Source: Blasia pusilla
Taxonomy: Eukaryota; Marchantiophyta; Marchantiopsida; Blasiales
NCBI GenBank assembly: GCA_050084515.1
Contig: CM114275.1
Coordinates: 10,292,001 to 10,356,000, forward strand
DNA length: 64,000 nt
Direction of reading: 5' to 3'
Shown piece after piece: positions 34,224 through 45,785 of this stretch (positions are counted from its first letter, which is position 1; every line of letters starts with the position of its first letter). A program made the translations under genes and the position numbers. The notes under the pieces are model-generated. The model worked only from the letters and a program-made list of their open reading frames with translations. It ran no database searches and was not told the origin of the DNA.

Positions 34224-37200
34224 ATGTCAGCTCTAGAAGCTGGTAGAGGATCTTTTGGGCCCCTAGTTCTGAATCCGGTTAGTGCAGAGGAAAGGGCTGC
34301 AAAAGCTACCTTTGAAAAATCTGAAGCTGAGAAGAGGCTTCTAGAAGCTGAAGTTCGGTTACGAGAAGCTATAAAAGAGCTTCACACGAACCATGGAAAG
34401 AAAACTACCTACAGCACGCTGTTCAGCGGCAGGCACTCTCTCTGCCCTCATGGTGATTCGTGTGTGGCGAATTCGGTGGGGAGTCTGTGCCAGAGTTTTA
34501 TGCTGGCTTATGGTGTCCGAGTTGGAATCGGAGTTCTTCTCAGGGCTTTTAAGCTTGCCCGAAAGCGTCCCTACTACTCTTTCCTGGACTTGAAGGTATG
34601 AATAATGCAGGATGCAAACCTACCTTTGCATACGTGATTTTTAAATTGCCGTCATTTATTCTGCGGAGCACTTTGATGATTACCCTCTTTCATTGTGCGT
34701 TCTTTTATGAGTATTTAAAATGGATTTCCCTTTCAAAGAATGGATCTTTTGTGTTTATCCTGCTGTTAGTGTTGCTTATGAAGTAGCTTTGTATCCAAAC
34801 TATCCTTTATTCATCTTACGAGGCTCAAATTCTGAAGTTTAGTCATATTTTCCTAGGTTTGCCCTTGGTACGTCTGGTGATTGAGTTCATGGCTTTAGTA
34901 CTATAGACTTGCATGAGACCAAGGGTAGTGTGTACGAGTTTGTAATAAACCTCATCAAGGTACCAGTGACTGACATCTGAAAGCGTCACTCTAGAGAGTC
35001 TTCTTACGTAGTTGGTAAATGGCAGTTGGATTTCTTCATTTCAAATAAGGAATGATGTAAAATTTTTTTTGAGGTTGGGAGCATTATTCTCTTCATCTGC
35101 TTCACTAAAGTTGTGCAGATAACTGGATGCGATTCTATTACATTATTTGGCTAACCATGTTGAGCTGGTTATATATCTGGATGCTGTTCTAGCTGCTTTT
35201 GGCTGAGAACAATCTCATTGTTAGGGAGGAAGCTTGCCGTACAGGCTTATTATTTGGTGGCTTTACTGGTTGCTTCCATGGCATCCGATGCCTTCTAAGG
35301 AGGAAATTCGGAACAGATACTCCACTGAATGTGTAAGAATGAAATCCTTCTGACTGCTTTTGAATGCTTCTACTTTCCTGGGCTTGCAGATCACCTGGTT
35401 TTTAATTGAGTATCTCAACCCAACATCGACCATGTAAAACTCAAAGAGGTCTGAAGATTGTGTGGATTGTGTCATGCAGTTTCCTGGCTGGTGGTGTGGC
35501 TGGGTTGTCTATTCTTGCATTGGATGATTCCCAAAGAAGGCGCACTTTTGCCCTCTATTTGCTAGCAAGGGTGGCCCAGGTACAGGATTGCATTTGCTTC
35601 AGTGTATGACCAGGATGGTCTTGTCTCAGAAAACCCAGTAGAACCATGAAAGGTTTTGAAGCCTTTTATGGTTTAGAGTCATTTGGAGTCCAGTCTATTT
35701 CCTACTGGAGGGGTTTGAATCATTGTGGTTTCTAATCTGCTAAAATTTTGACTACTCACTTTCAATGCAGTGTGCATATAATTCAGCAAAGTCGAAAAAC
35801 AAGTTCCACTTCTGGGGCAGTCAATGGCAACATGGAGACACACTACTCTTTGCATTAGCTTGTGCTCAAGTTTGTCTTCTAACCTTCAACCAACTTGTGT
35901 GAAGCATTTGGAAAATTTGTGGATATTGGCAAGAAGTACATCAAAATGTATAGCTGCAAATGATCTCTCTTTGGCAGCTCAAATGGAGGTCAATGTGTAC
36001 ATTTGGATTGAGGTATACGGAAATCTGTTGCGATGACCTGACAGGAAGAAAAATTTGTCTTGGCTTCTATTTGTAATATTACGACCCAAGGGTTACACTA
36101 ATATCTTCTCTGGTATTGGTGTTCATTGTATCAGATCATGTACGCATATGTGATGCGACCGGAGACTTTGCCAGAATCTTACCTTGAGTTCATTATAAAA
36201 ACGGGACCTATAGCAAAACCTGTCTTGAAGGCTGTACGTGAAAGCTGCAGGGGTGGAAATGTGGATCTGGTTTCTCTTTCAAATTTTGTTCAAAGCAGAA
36301 CAGGACGGCCGATGGTTGGGATGCTGGGAAATGCCCCAATCATCCCTTGCTCAGTTGTCCATCCTGATATGACGTCCTGCTTAGCACACAACAGCCGAGC
36401 TTCACGGGAGACATTTAAGAAGACATTCCCTCTGTACTTGTCACTTACCTTTGTGCCGTTTGTGGTTCTTAATATCCAAAAGGTACGGAACTTAAAATAG
36501 AAGATCCCTTCTTACTTGAGGTTGCTGGATGGTGGATGCTTTAGAAGCAATATCTACCCAAAGCAGGTTGTAAATTACTAGGTACTTGATGTCTATTGCA
36601 GATATCGAATATTTGTTTTGAGATGCGTGTTCCTTGTAGCAGTATTATTGTCTATCCTCTCGAGTATTACATAGAACATTCGCTTTGCAAAATCTAGATC
36701 CATGTGTGTCCTGTACTGTGCAGTTTATGGAGGCCCCAGTCCATACGTTTTGGAATGCCTTGAAGAGTGCTGTTCGGTCCACAAGCTTCTTGTCTGCCTT
36801 TGTGGGAGTCTATCAGGTAAATCAAGCTCCAAAGCTGAAATTGCCATTTGTACCTTGGTGTGAATCTTTCTATTGTTAATACTCGTTGCAGTAGTTCATC
36901 AGAGATCATTGGCCTAACCATCTGTTGAAGGATGTGGAGTAACACCTATTTCTTGTGATGCAAACACAAGGTTAGATTGCACATGATCAAATCACTAGTA
37001 TTTTTGGTTGTATTTGATGATTTTTCTCTTTGGATCTTCCCAGGGTGTCATCTGTTTGCAAAGAAAGCTTGTCACAAAGGATCACAAGAGTGTTTACTTC
37101 ATTGCTGGTGCAATAGCTGCTTTGTCAGCTTTGATTGAAAAGAAGAGCCGACGATCAGAACTTGCTCTTTACACTCTGCCACGTGCGGGAGACTCACTGT

Positions 37201-37757
37201 GGTACACTTTGGTGAACAGGCACTTGTTGCCAGATATCAAGCATGCTGAAGTAAACGCCTTTAACCCGTCTCATCCTAAGACTAGAATGGCCTGCATTAA
37301 AATGCTGAAAGTGCATGTTTCCCACTGATGGCATCTTATGTTATGTGAAATGCAACCCCCGGATTATGTGTCAGGTAGAGTGTGATGATATTTTTCTAAC
37401 TGTAGCTTGTGTGCTTGGTGGCAGGTAGCTCTTTTCTGCCTATGTATGGGTGGAATAATGTACTATCATGAATATGAACCAGATACTATGGCTCCTTTTC
37501 TGAGGGGAATAATCAGACGATTCCTTAATAGGACGGGAACTCCTGACCAAACCCCCTATACTGATTCTACATATCAAAGAGTCCAATCAACAGTGAACAT
37601 GGAAGTACCAGAATCCTCAACTCATTCTTCCTTGCAATCCATCAGTCACAATAATGGGTCGCCGGTTACATCTCCAAGCCCTGGAAATTCTCATTCATCA
37701 TCAGGACCTACCAAAGATGGAGAAAAATTGCAGGCTGAAGCATTTGAAGGCCTTTAG
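34224..37757 (+). CDS. TMEM135-like multipass membrane protein (8 coding exons)
   Basis: Coding exons 34224-34595, 35193-35332, 35447-35579, 35771-35869, 36135-36482, 36724-36816, 37044-37250 and 37425-37757, all GT-AG with matching phases; total 1725 nt, 574 aa. After a charged helical N-terminus (about residues 20-55) comes the Cys-rich TMEM135 N-terminal signature CPHGDSCVANSVGSLCQSF. Next are YGVRVGIGVLLRAFKLARK, GLLFGGFTGCFHGIRCLLRR, a membrane helix SCSFLAGGVAGLSILA, an MYAYVMRPETLPESY block, and further helices including SLTFVPFVVLN, YFIAGAIAALSAL and VALFCLCMGGIMYY. The tail from about residue 505 is Ser/Pro-rich. Animal TMEM135 is a peroxisomal and mitochondrial membrane protein linked to lipid and organelle dynamics; plant relatives are uncharacterised to my knowledge. 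The gene looks intact. Confidence 0.9.
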
Positions 37758-40258
37758 AACTTTGGTTCATTATATCTTGAGCACTAGAAAAGTGCCTCTC
37801 CGGGCGCTATCTCTTTCCACCAAGGGAATTGTTGCTCATTAAAAATGCAGTAGCTTCTGTTGGTTCAGACTTCAACATTCTTCTTGTTCCAGGTCCACTG
37901 CAAAGCTATGTTGGAGCTGGAACACTCTAGGTTTCTTGTAATCCAGACTGATGTGATTTTAGCTTGTACCTCTGTCATGCATTTCGCTCGGATATTCAGT
38001 GATGATAATACTCCAGCTGTTGGCCATATAGCCATGAGGTGGATTCTCTGTCTACATTAGGGTAAAGCGGGACATTTAGATTTGTATAGTTGCTCTGTCA
38101 CATAAATAAGTGTATACCGGTTGACTTTACTTTCCTTTCCAGGGCCTCGATAGGTCGTCACTATGCTCTGAGCTTATCTGTCTTGGAGCCGGTGGCTGAA
38201 ATTGATTAGAACTGGCCTGTTACAAGTACTTTCTATGCCTATTTGCTTAAGACCGATGCTGATATCAATTGGAAGTGACCCTGTGACGAGCTGCGATTAG
38301 AATACATCAAGAGTGTTTTTCGCTGTATAAGAAACAGCCACTGTGCAGACACGAGTACTCTCAGTCAAGAATTGTGTTCGGCGAACCTGAGTGGAAGAAC
38401 GCAGGGAGTCAACCCAAGATCCTCGCTATCGCCGTGGTTTTGAGACGGGTAGTATTATGGTGCAAATCGGACTTGCTTTAAACTGCATGAAGTAATATTT
38501 GTAGTCGACGTGTACATCTCCTAGAATGTGCGCAGGAATTGTTGTACGTGTTGCAGAACGGGGGTCAGCGGTGGCCGTGCCATTGCTTGATTGTAGTCCT
38601 CTTCTGATTTCGTCGGATTATGAAGGGTTAGAAGTTCTTGCACGGAAGACTGGATTTGTGTTGAAGTAAACCAAGCATGTGAGCCCGCTGAGCGAAGAGT
38701 TCCACTTCATAGTGCTCTTGGCACAAGAAAGCTCGTCCCCCGTGATTCCCACCCAATAAACTGGGACCGGGGTTACGTGCTGACCCAGCCGGATGAATCT
38801 CATACTTGTCGTTTCCGTCGGAAACCAAGACTAGACAAGGTCAGAGTAGCCGGCCGGAAAATATTCAGCTCGTGGAAACCGGAGTGCTCCGGGGGGTGAC
38901 CCTTTCCCGACCTGTTGACAGAGAAGGTTAAGTCAGACGGTGGTCTCGTTACTAAACTGAGACGCCGTGAATGTTCTCGCTACCTTCTCATCTAGTTACA
39001 CGCATCCTTAGGGGGGAAGCTCCTTTCTTTCTCCTTTGGGCCGGTTCTGGCCTCTTCCAAGTCTATTTTTTGCTGTCTACGCCCCCTCTTTTGTATCGTG
39101 ATTGGTTTTTCTACATATAATTTCTCTCCTCCCCTTATACGCATCCCCTTGTCTAGCACATTCTGAGTTTTTCCACTCTAGACGAAACCCGGTTTTGCTT
39201 CATCTTTTGGCTGTCATCCTCCTCGCTAATTCGTGCTAATCTCGATACCGTGATATCGTTGATCGTGCCCACCGTTTGTCCTTAACGACGTCATGTACGC
39301 AATGCCGTCAGAACTTGAAATATGCACTTCGTCACGCTGGCATCATTCGGAAGGTACGAGGGGAAAGTAGTGTAGGGCCTTCCTCCATCTAATACCAATA
39401 GGAAAATTTAATGTGGAGTTTAGGAAACTCTAGACGCTATAGTCCTCATTGTTACGTGGTATCGTTATGAGGGTATTGTGATCCGGGATAGACAGGGCAG
39501 AAACCACCCGTTAAAGGACAAGTAGATTTTACCCAACCTCTTCTTAAGCATAACGAGCCAATTTAGTTTTATCTACTGTTATAGCCGACTTACAAGGACT
39601 GCGGGGAATTCTCATGCCTTCGACAAAATCGGCCTGCCTAACTCACTACACCCTAAGTTGCATCCAAACAACGGCATTTACAAAAGAAAGCGACTATCAA
39701 GTCCATAGAGGAACAAGTAAGGTGCCCATTTCGTTGTAAATTAAATCCCTTAGGACAAATATTCCCAAATTTTAAGCGTTTTGTAACCGATCTTATGTTG
39801 TAGTACCATGAGGAAGATGTTGAAAAGTCGTTGAGTAATCCTCTTAGATGATGGTTGTTAAAACCTAATGAGACCTAAAAACTCACATATGAATATGAAA
39901 ATAACACTCATGACAATAAATGAGAGAATATGCCCATAAAATTGCGATGGAGACTAAACCGTCCAAACCAAATCCAAGAAGATAGAAATAAATCACTAAC
40001 ACACGATGAGCAAGTGTGGAACAAAAAATCTCACTAAAAACCCGTTTTTCTTGGTGAGATGATAATCTCAAATATCATATAAGTTAGCTAATATCTATGT
40101 GAAGTATAGAAAAGGTCTTGCAATTCATGAATTTATCCAAAATGAGGGGCAAAAGTATAACTGCTCTTTAATTTCCAATTTTTGAGTTTTGCTATTGGTT
40201 TTTAACATTGAATTGTCATGTATTGCTTCGCTCTTAAAAGTTTTCCATATGAAAAGAA
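37758..40258. other. 3' flank of the TMEM135-like gene and intergenic DNA
   Basis: 37758 to about 38300 probably contains the 3' untranslated region. Beyond it no coding exon, RNA gene or transposon protein was recognised; short open frames (for example 38618-38828 on -) have no domain. Confidence 0.4.
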
Positions 40259-40622
40259 CTTGTCGTGCACATGCACATCAAGGGCACATACATACACTCA
40301 TAAAATGGGATATTACACTCAATTTTGGAATCCAAAAATACACTTGATCATAAAGAAAAAAAAATCTCCAATAAAATCAGAAATCAAATCCCACACTCAC
40401 ACTCTATAGATCGCTCTCTAGTATCAAACCAAAACCACTCTTATAATGAGAGGTTTAGGTTATTTACAAGGCAAAGAGCACCATATGCCACCCCCTCATG
40501 AAAGGAGATTCAGCCAAGAAAGAATGAGCTATCAAAATTCTTTCTCCTTGGGTACTACCGAGGCATATCTTTTCTCCCTCCCAAACTCTCTCCTTGGTGA
40601 CCTTTGCACATAAGTCACCATA
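40259..40622 (-). repeat. Diverged gypsy LTR remnant (X plus part of A)
   Basis: On -, this matches the 3' part of the family LTR: the sequence from CTCTCCTTGG/TACCGAGG-like blocks, through ACTCTTATAATGAGAGG and GTATCAAACCAAA, into TCTCCAATAAA and then an X block ending GTGCACGACA (at about 40259). The start of body A is missing. Divergence is much greater than between the other copies. It sits about 650 bp upstream of the full + copy. Confidence 0.65.
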
Positions 40623-41272
40623 TTGATGCCAATATTCCAGATATGAAAATTTCCAAACTGAAAAATTAAACTAAGCCAAAAACACTTGAACAAATCATGA
40701 GTTTTATGACTGGTTTATTTGACTCACCCGAGTCATATAATGTCTTAAATTGACTACAAATGATTGGTAACTCATGGAGTCATAAAAGCCTAATCATCTA
40801 CCATACCATGACTAGAGTCATTTTGGATGATGGACCTTGTCATGTATTATAATGATTGACATATTATCATGAAAGTACATAATAATAAAAAAATTGAGTC
40901 ATATAATTTGATTCTCATGATGTGGCAACACATCGAGTTTGATGACTTACATCATAATACATGGTAGTAACATAATGAGATAAATTACGAGTAATTTTGA
41001 TTTTGATAGTTTTCTACATGATATTAGAGCAATAACGGAAAGTCCATTGAAATTCTTGGTATATGAGGAGAGAAGAGAGGCAAGAGAAGGCCAAATGTTA
41101 GTTTGGAGCAAGAAGATTTTGGTCAAAGCTCAATGGTAGAAGATTTCAAGTGGAGTTGTGAAGGTGACTAAACTCTTGAGGCATTTAAAAGGATTTCTCA
41201 ATCAATTCAATAATCTAGGTCATCAACAGTTAGAAAAAATTCAAAGTTTTGTTTTTATGGACTTGTAGGGCT
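40623..41272. other. AT-rich spacer with recurrent AGTCAT motifs
   Basis: No gene. From about 40700 to 40960 GAGTCATA/AGTCAT-type motifs recur at short intervals, recalling the similar stretch at 31.0-31.3 kb. It ends at the start of the + gypsy copy. Confidence 0.45.
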
Positions 41273-41786
41273 TGTCACGTCTTTTAGGATAGATCGGTGG
41301 GATCTAATAGAGCGCCTTCATGAGTAGTGGAGGACACGCCCAATAGGTTGAGGGTGACCTGCTGAGGCCCTTGGAAACCTGAGATAGCAGGTTTCCCCTT
41401 TGTTTCGGCTCATTTGGAGCCATATTGAGGAACTTACTATTTTAGGTAAGTACCATTTTGAATATATGATCGACTTACTATTTTTGGTAAGTGGTCCTTG
41501 ACCTCCTACATCAGGTCAAGAACCAAGGAGGTGACTTGGGAGAATAGATTACCATGGAGAGAGCTTGGGAGAGGAGAGGGGTATATCTCAAGGAGAGAGA
41601 GCTTGAGAGCTCATTCTCTCTTTGTTGAACCTCTTGGCATGAGGCGGCGGAGCTATGGTACCTTGCCTTGTGAGTGTAATCCAAGCCTCTCATTAGGAGA
41701 GTGGGTTTGGTTTGACATGAGAGAGAGTGCACACCTTTGAGAGCTATGGTGTGAGATGGTGGAGAGAGAGATTGGATCTTACTTTA
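41273..41786 (+). repeat. 5' LTR body A of the + gypsy copy
   Basis: 514 bp, starting TGTCACGTCTTTTAGG and ending CTTACTTTA. It carries a perfect 9-bp-stem hairpin at 41373-41396 and two CTTAC...GTAAG dyads at about 41425-41500. It is followed by CAAAGAGAGAATGAGAG, not by the X block that follows the 3' copy. Confidence 0.9.
41373..41396. promoter_or_regulatory. Conserved LTR hairpin
   Basis: GGAAACCTG pairs with CAGGTTTCC across a 6-nt loop. The - copy has the same stem with a different loop. The 3' LTR of this element has one mismatch. It could be an RNA structure in the transcript or a protein-binding dyad; function unknown. Confidence 0.6.
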
Positions 41787-42019
41787 CAAAGAGAGAATGA
41801 GAGAGTGAGAGAGCTTTATGGGGGAGCTCGCTGGTCACTCGCTGTTTTTGCAGGTTGGGGACCGTGTTCCCCGTTCAGCGGCTCATGGGAGTGCTCACCG
41901 GAGCAAGGGCTTCTTTCATTACTCTTTGCATTTGCCGATTTTTCGTGTGGAAGAGTGGCGCGCGGAAGCGCTGCCCAATTTCTGATAGGGATTGAGTATG
42001 GGGGCGGGTTGCCCCATGC

Positions 42020-42039
42020 TGGTGCTCTCGGGAGCACCA
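42020..42039. other. Conserved leader hairpin
   Basis: TGGTGCTC, TCGG loop, GAGCACCA: a perfect 8-bp stem. The - copy at about 29868-29887 has the same stem with a CTGA loop; the truncated copy near 21855 has a partly broken version. Stem conservation with a changed loop suggests RNA structure, perhaps packaging or dimerisation, which is inference. Confidence 0.6.
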
Positions 42040-42390
42040 TGTAGCTTGCTGATATGTATTTTTACAGATGTTACATTTTCATTGGAGAAATCAGCGCGGG
42101 AGCGCTGCCAAATTTTGTGTAGGAGAAAGAGACATTGGGCTTTACGACAGTCCCTGTAAGTTTTTACTGAAATGTCCGATTCTAAATACTTTTTAATGGT
42201 AGCGTAGATCGTGAAGCTGTGCACGCTGTGCAACAAACAATGCACAATTTGGAGTTGCGAGCAAAAAGTTATGGGCAATCTTGTAAAGCTGCCATTGCTA
42301 GGCGATTTTTAGGGTTAAATCGTGCAAACCCTAAATCAGCCGCCACACCGGCGGCGGCCGTCGCCATCATAGTCACCGTCAACGGTAAAC

Positions 42391-42480
42391 GGTCAACCGT
42401 CACAATCAACGGTCAACCGTCACCATCATCGGTCGGCCGTCACCATCAGCGGTCAACCGTCACTGTCAAGGGTCCACCGT
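42391..42480. repeat. 20-bp tandem repeat in gypsy leader (+ copy)
   Basis: Four and a half units of GGTCAACCGTCACCATCAxC with exact 20-bp spacing. GGTCAA is the complement of TTGACC, a WRKY W-box core, so the array presents repeated W-box-like sites. The - copy carries the equivalent array at 29405-29520. Confidence 0.85.
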
Positions 42481-43559
42481 CCATTGTCCACCCTTTGGGT
42501 GCCATTGCCGCCATTACGGAGTGGAGGGTCTTCCATGACGTTCGTTGATTCCTTGACTTGCGTCGCCACCACGTACTTTGTTTTGGCCGGCACCGTCATC
42601 GCAGTTTCTTCATCAACCAGTGAAGGCAGATGACCTCCGGTTATGGTGTTTGAGTTTTGATTTCATGCTGCTATGTTGTGATTGGTAGCCGCTCGACGAC
42701 GATCGAGTATCGTGCGCGGACGCCGTGAGCCGCAACGCGCCGCCAATTGCCGCGCCGTGCCGCTCGTGGCCGCACCGCACCATCTCGATCGCGGAGCCGC
42801 ACCGTCATTGTGGAGCAGCGTGTGGGATTATTATTGATTGAGGAGGGTATGCCGCCGAGTGCCGCATCCCACCATCGAGGGTCGTGCCGTTCGAGCCGTT
42901 CGCGTCGCCGCAACGCCGCACCGTTCGCTGGGACCGCATCTGTCTATCGAGGAGTTTTGAGCAAAGATCAGATGGGAGGAGTATGACTTGCTGATTGGAG
43001 GAGTTGTCTCCACGATCGAGTTGGGGTCTAGATTTGCGATTCGAGGAGCGACATCGACATGTGTTCACGTTACCCATTCTGGTCCTTTACCCTGCACGTG
43101 TGAGGGATTCTGGGATTTATTTGGGGATATTGGGTGTGTGGATGCTGAGAGCATCATTTATGTATGTGGTTTAGGGGACATAGACCTGTGTGGGATGTCC
43201 GGAGTTGAGGGTAGGTTGTCGATGAGATGATAGCCTGGTCGATTTGCCGCACCACGCCGCGTGTTGCCGCACGTTACACGTCTCGGGGAGAGAGAGTGTA
43301 GATGGAGTGCCGCATGTTTGGGATGAGTGATTGAGGGATTCCTCACGAGGTTCAGAGTGATCGGGTGAGAGGGGCACGAGGGTCATCACGTAGTCTGTTC
43401 GGGACTTTGAGAGGCGAGGTGGTGAACCCGAGAGTAGCTCTAGAGGTTTTACGCGGAGTGGCGCGAGGTTTCGAGGGTCTCTCGTCCTAGGTTCAACCCT
43501 GTGGTTGAGTTCTTTGTTGAGTTGAGGGCGAGCTACCAGGGGGTACGGACGTAGAAGTT

Positions 43560-44140
43560 GCGGAGCATCCATGACTTCTAGAGGCGCTCGGGTGAGAGTT
43601 TGCGTGAGGATTACACTCGCTTGCGCCGGTTGATCAACGTCACTCAGGGGGTGACAGAGGCTCAGGCTATCCAGTCATGGTATGCGATGCTGGACCGGAC
43701 CCTGCGGACACGGGTGCGGGAGGGGGTGCTTCTTATGAACACCTCCCTAACGTTGAGAGATGTTTTTAGGACCGCCGAGAACATTGAGCGCAACATGGTG
43801 GAGGAGAGCGTAGCCACCATGGGTTCTGGGCGAGAGCAGTCACGATTGTCTGCACCACATGTGGAGCAACCTGGACTCCAAGATAGGTCGACTGTGGCAC
43901 CACGAGCTCAGGGAGGATACCGAGAGGCCGTGCCCACGAGACGCGCTTCATATGCGGCTCAAAGACAGCGGCCGCCTACTATTACTTGTTGGTCATGTGG
44001 TGGAGCCCATCATCGCGCGATTGCACTCGTCGGGGTCATGGACGTGTGCCTCAAAGATGGAGGAGGAGATGGTGTCGCACTGAAGGTTATCTGTGTGACT
44101 ATTGTCAGAGATATGGTCATACACGCGCCAGGTGTTTTAG
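43560..44140 (+). pseudogene. Gypsy gag, N-terminally deleted, with CCHC zinc knuckle
   Basis: Open from 43600 with RLRRLINVTQG, EAQAIQSWYAMLDRTLRTRV, MNTSLTLRDVFRTAENIE, then a first Cys/His cluster (TCWSCGGAHH, about 43983-44012). In the other frame a perfect CX2CX4HX4C knuckle follows (CDYCQRYGHTRARC, 44094-44135). Relative to the - copy, about 480 bp of N-terminal gag are missing just upstream of 43490. A frameshift near 44000 separates the two zinc motifs. Confidence 0.75.
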
Positions 44141-45071
44141 TTTACATCCTGAGTTACGTCTGGACCGAGGGCCAGAGAGGGCACCAGAGCGAGTAGCCGG
44201 TCCGGGTGGGCCTAGAGATCGTGCTCTAGGTGGTCCCGTTGGGGGACGAGGAGCTGGAGTTGTCCGACAGGGTGGTGGAGTTGCCCGTGGAGGAGGTAGA
44301 GTACCACCACCTAGACGCGCCGAGGGAGATGCCGGACGTAAGGCTGGGATGGCTGCTCAGATACAACAACTACAGGAGCAGATTGCCGCTATGGCATTGA
44401 GGTTACCCGATGCCGGATCCGTGGCATTGACATCATATGGAGCAGCCAGAGATCTGGAGGATCCTGGATGGATGTGCGGGGTTGCCCAGATAGAGGCTGC
44501 CGCAGTTGTGACGTGTGGAGCAACCGCAGAGTTGGATCCACAGCGAGGGGAAGCCAGTAGACAGACTATGCTTCCTCAATCTTTCACGTTGTCCGAAGCG
44601 ATGAGGACCCCATCGATGGGTCCTCATCAAAGTTCCTGGAGAGTTGGTAATGTTGTTGGTGTGCAAGCACGGAGGGCGATGGGAGAAGCGAGTGCGATGA
44701 CTCCTATTGTTGATGCTCAGGAGGGGCATGTGTCGAGCATGTTGTTGGGGGCGGCCACCGTTGTGTACCACACTCCTTTATTTTCTGCTTCCGATGTTGT
44801 GACGTTGGGAGGTACGCCCGCTGAGGCTTTTCGGCTGGCCGCTTCACTATGTGAGCGCGGAGTTGGAGTTCCTGCATCACCTTCAGATGTGATTGCAGAG
44901 GAGGTGATGGACCTGCCCTTGGAGCGGATGCTCGGGCCGTCCACGTCAGATTCATGGCAGGTTGCGGCTGCTAGGATGGCGGAGATGCCGGCTAGACTCG
45001 CGATAGAGCGTGCCATGGCTTCTCCTGGTGTTGTGTTGCTGGATAACCGAGGAGAGGTCTTCAGTTGGTGA
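44136..45071 (+). pseudogene. Conserved Gag-protease linker (long open frame)
   Basis: Part of a 361-codon open frame beginning at 43986 that runs from the zinc knuckle through a Gly/Arg-rich stretch, a QIQQLQEQIAA helix, and Ala/Met-rich sequence including PLERMLGPSTSDSWQVAA. It ends just before the protease active site. No known domain. The same region is present in the - copy and, with insertions, in the old copy at 54.77-55.85 kb. Confidence 0.55.
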
Positions 45072-45084
45072 GTCCCGGAGGTAG

Positions 45085-45475
45085 AGCTTTTAGTCGCAGA
45101 TGCGTCTTGTTGATTCGTGAGCGCAACCCTTGATGTTGGGGAAAGCGTCATTTGAGGATTGGGCTTGACGAGAGCCGATGTGGAGTGTTGTCCATTTCGG
45201 ATACGACATCCTTGGGTGGAGCGAGTACCTGAAGATATCACCCGGACAGGAGGTCGTGGTGAGGATTCGCCGGGACATCCTACGGATGAGTCCGTGGTGC
45301 GCGCCAAAGGCGATAGTGATCGGATCGAGTCCTACGACGTCTTGGTTGGTGGAGCGATGTTATACCCGATGGGGTTTTCCCTGGATTCGGGGAGGAGCGC
45401 CTCTGACCAGGATGGCGTCGGTGATGGGCGCCTTAGCTCATTACCCATTCGATTCACAGTGCAGTGATCGAGCAA
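45085..45475 (+). pseudogene. Gypsy retropepsin domain
   Basis: The active site reads LVDS-stop-AQPLMLGK in one frame (GAT TCG TGA GCG at 45112-45123): the DSGA motif with its Gly codon converted to TGA. Downstream blocks match the protease end, including SYDVLVGGAMLYPMGFSLD (about 45330-45385). Frameshifts separate the blocks. Confidence 0.7.
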
Positions 45476-45785
45476 CGCCCGTGAGAGATGGCGACCTTAG
45501 CAAAGATTTAGCAGTGCCATCACTTGGCCTAGTGATTTGATTGAGGGACATGTCCATGCAGAGGATACTCCCGTTCCTGACATTTCTATGGAGAGGAGTG
45601 TTATGGTAGCTACATCATTCCGTGGAGGAGAGGTGTGCATTTGTGGGGCTCGGACCGAGGAGCTTCAACGACAAGCAGATCGACGTCTGCATCGCCGTGC
45701 GTGGAGCGAGGCGTTTGCACAAGAGCGTGACGGGTCTGAGGAACCCAAGGTAGCGGGGAGTGCTACGATGACACCCTTGGATACT

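Noticed and set aside
37854-38060. Extra downstream exon of the TMEM135-like gene
   Set aside because: The open frame follows an in-frame TAG at 37755-37757, has no TMEM135 family similarity and no good acceptor in phase; more likely 3' untranslated sequence.
41787-42100. Primer binding site directly after the 5' LTR of the full gypsy copy
   Set aside because: No convincing 12-18 nt complement to a known plant tRNA 3' end could be recognised; a TGGCGCGCGG near 41956 does not extend into a T-stem match.
44717-45307. 196-codon - open frame inside the + gypsy copy
   Set aside because: It is antisense to the conserved Gag-protease linker and protease; the - strand translation has no known motif and is explained by GC-rich coding on +.
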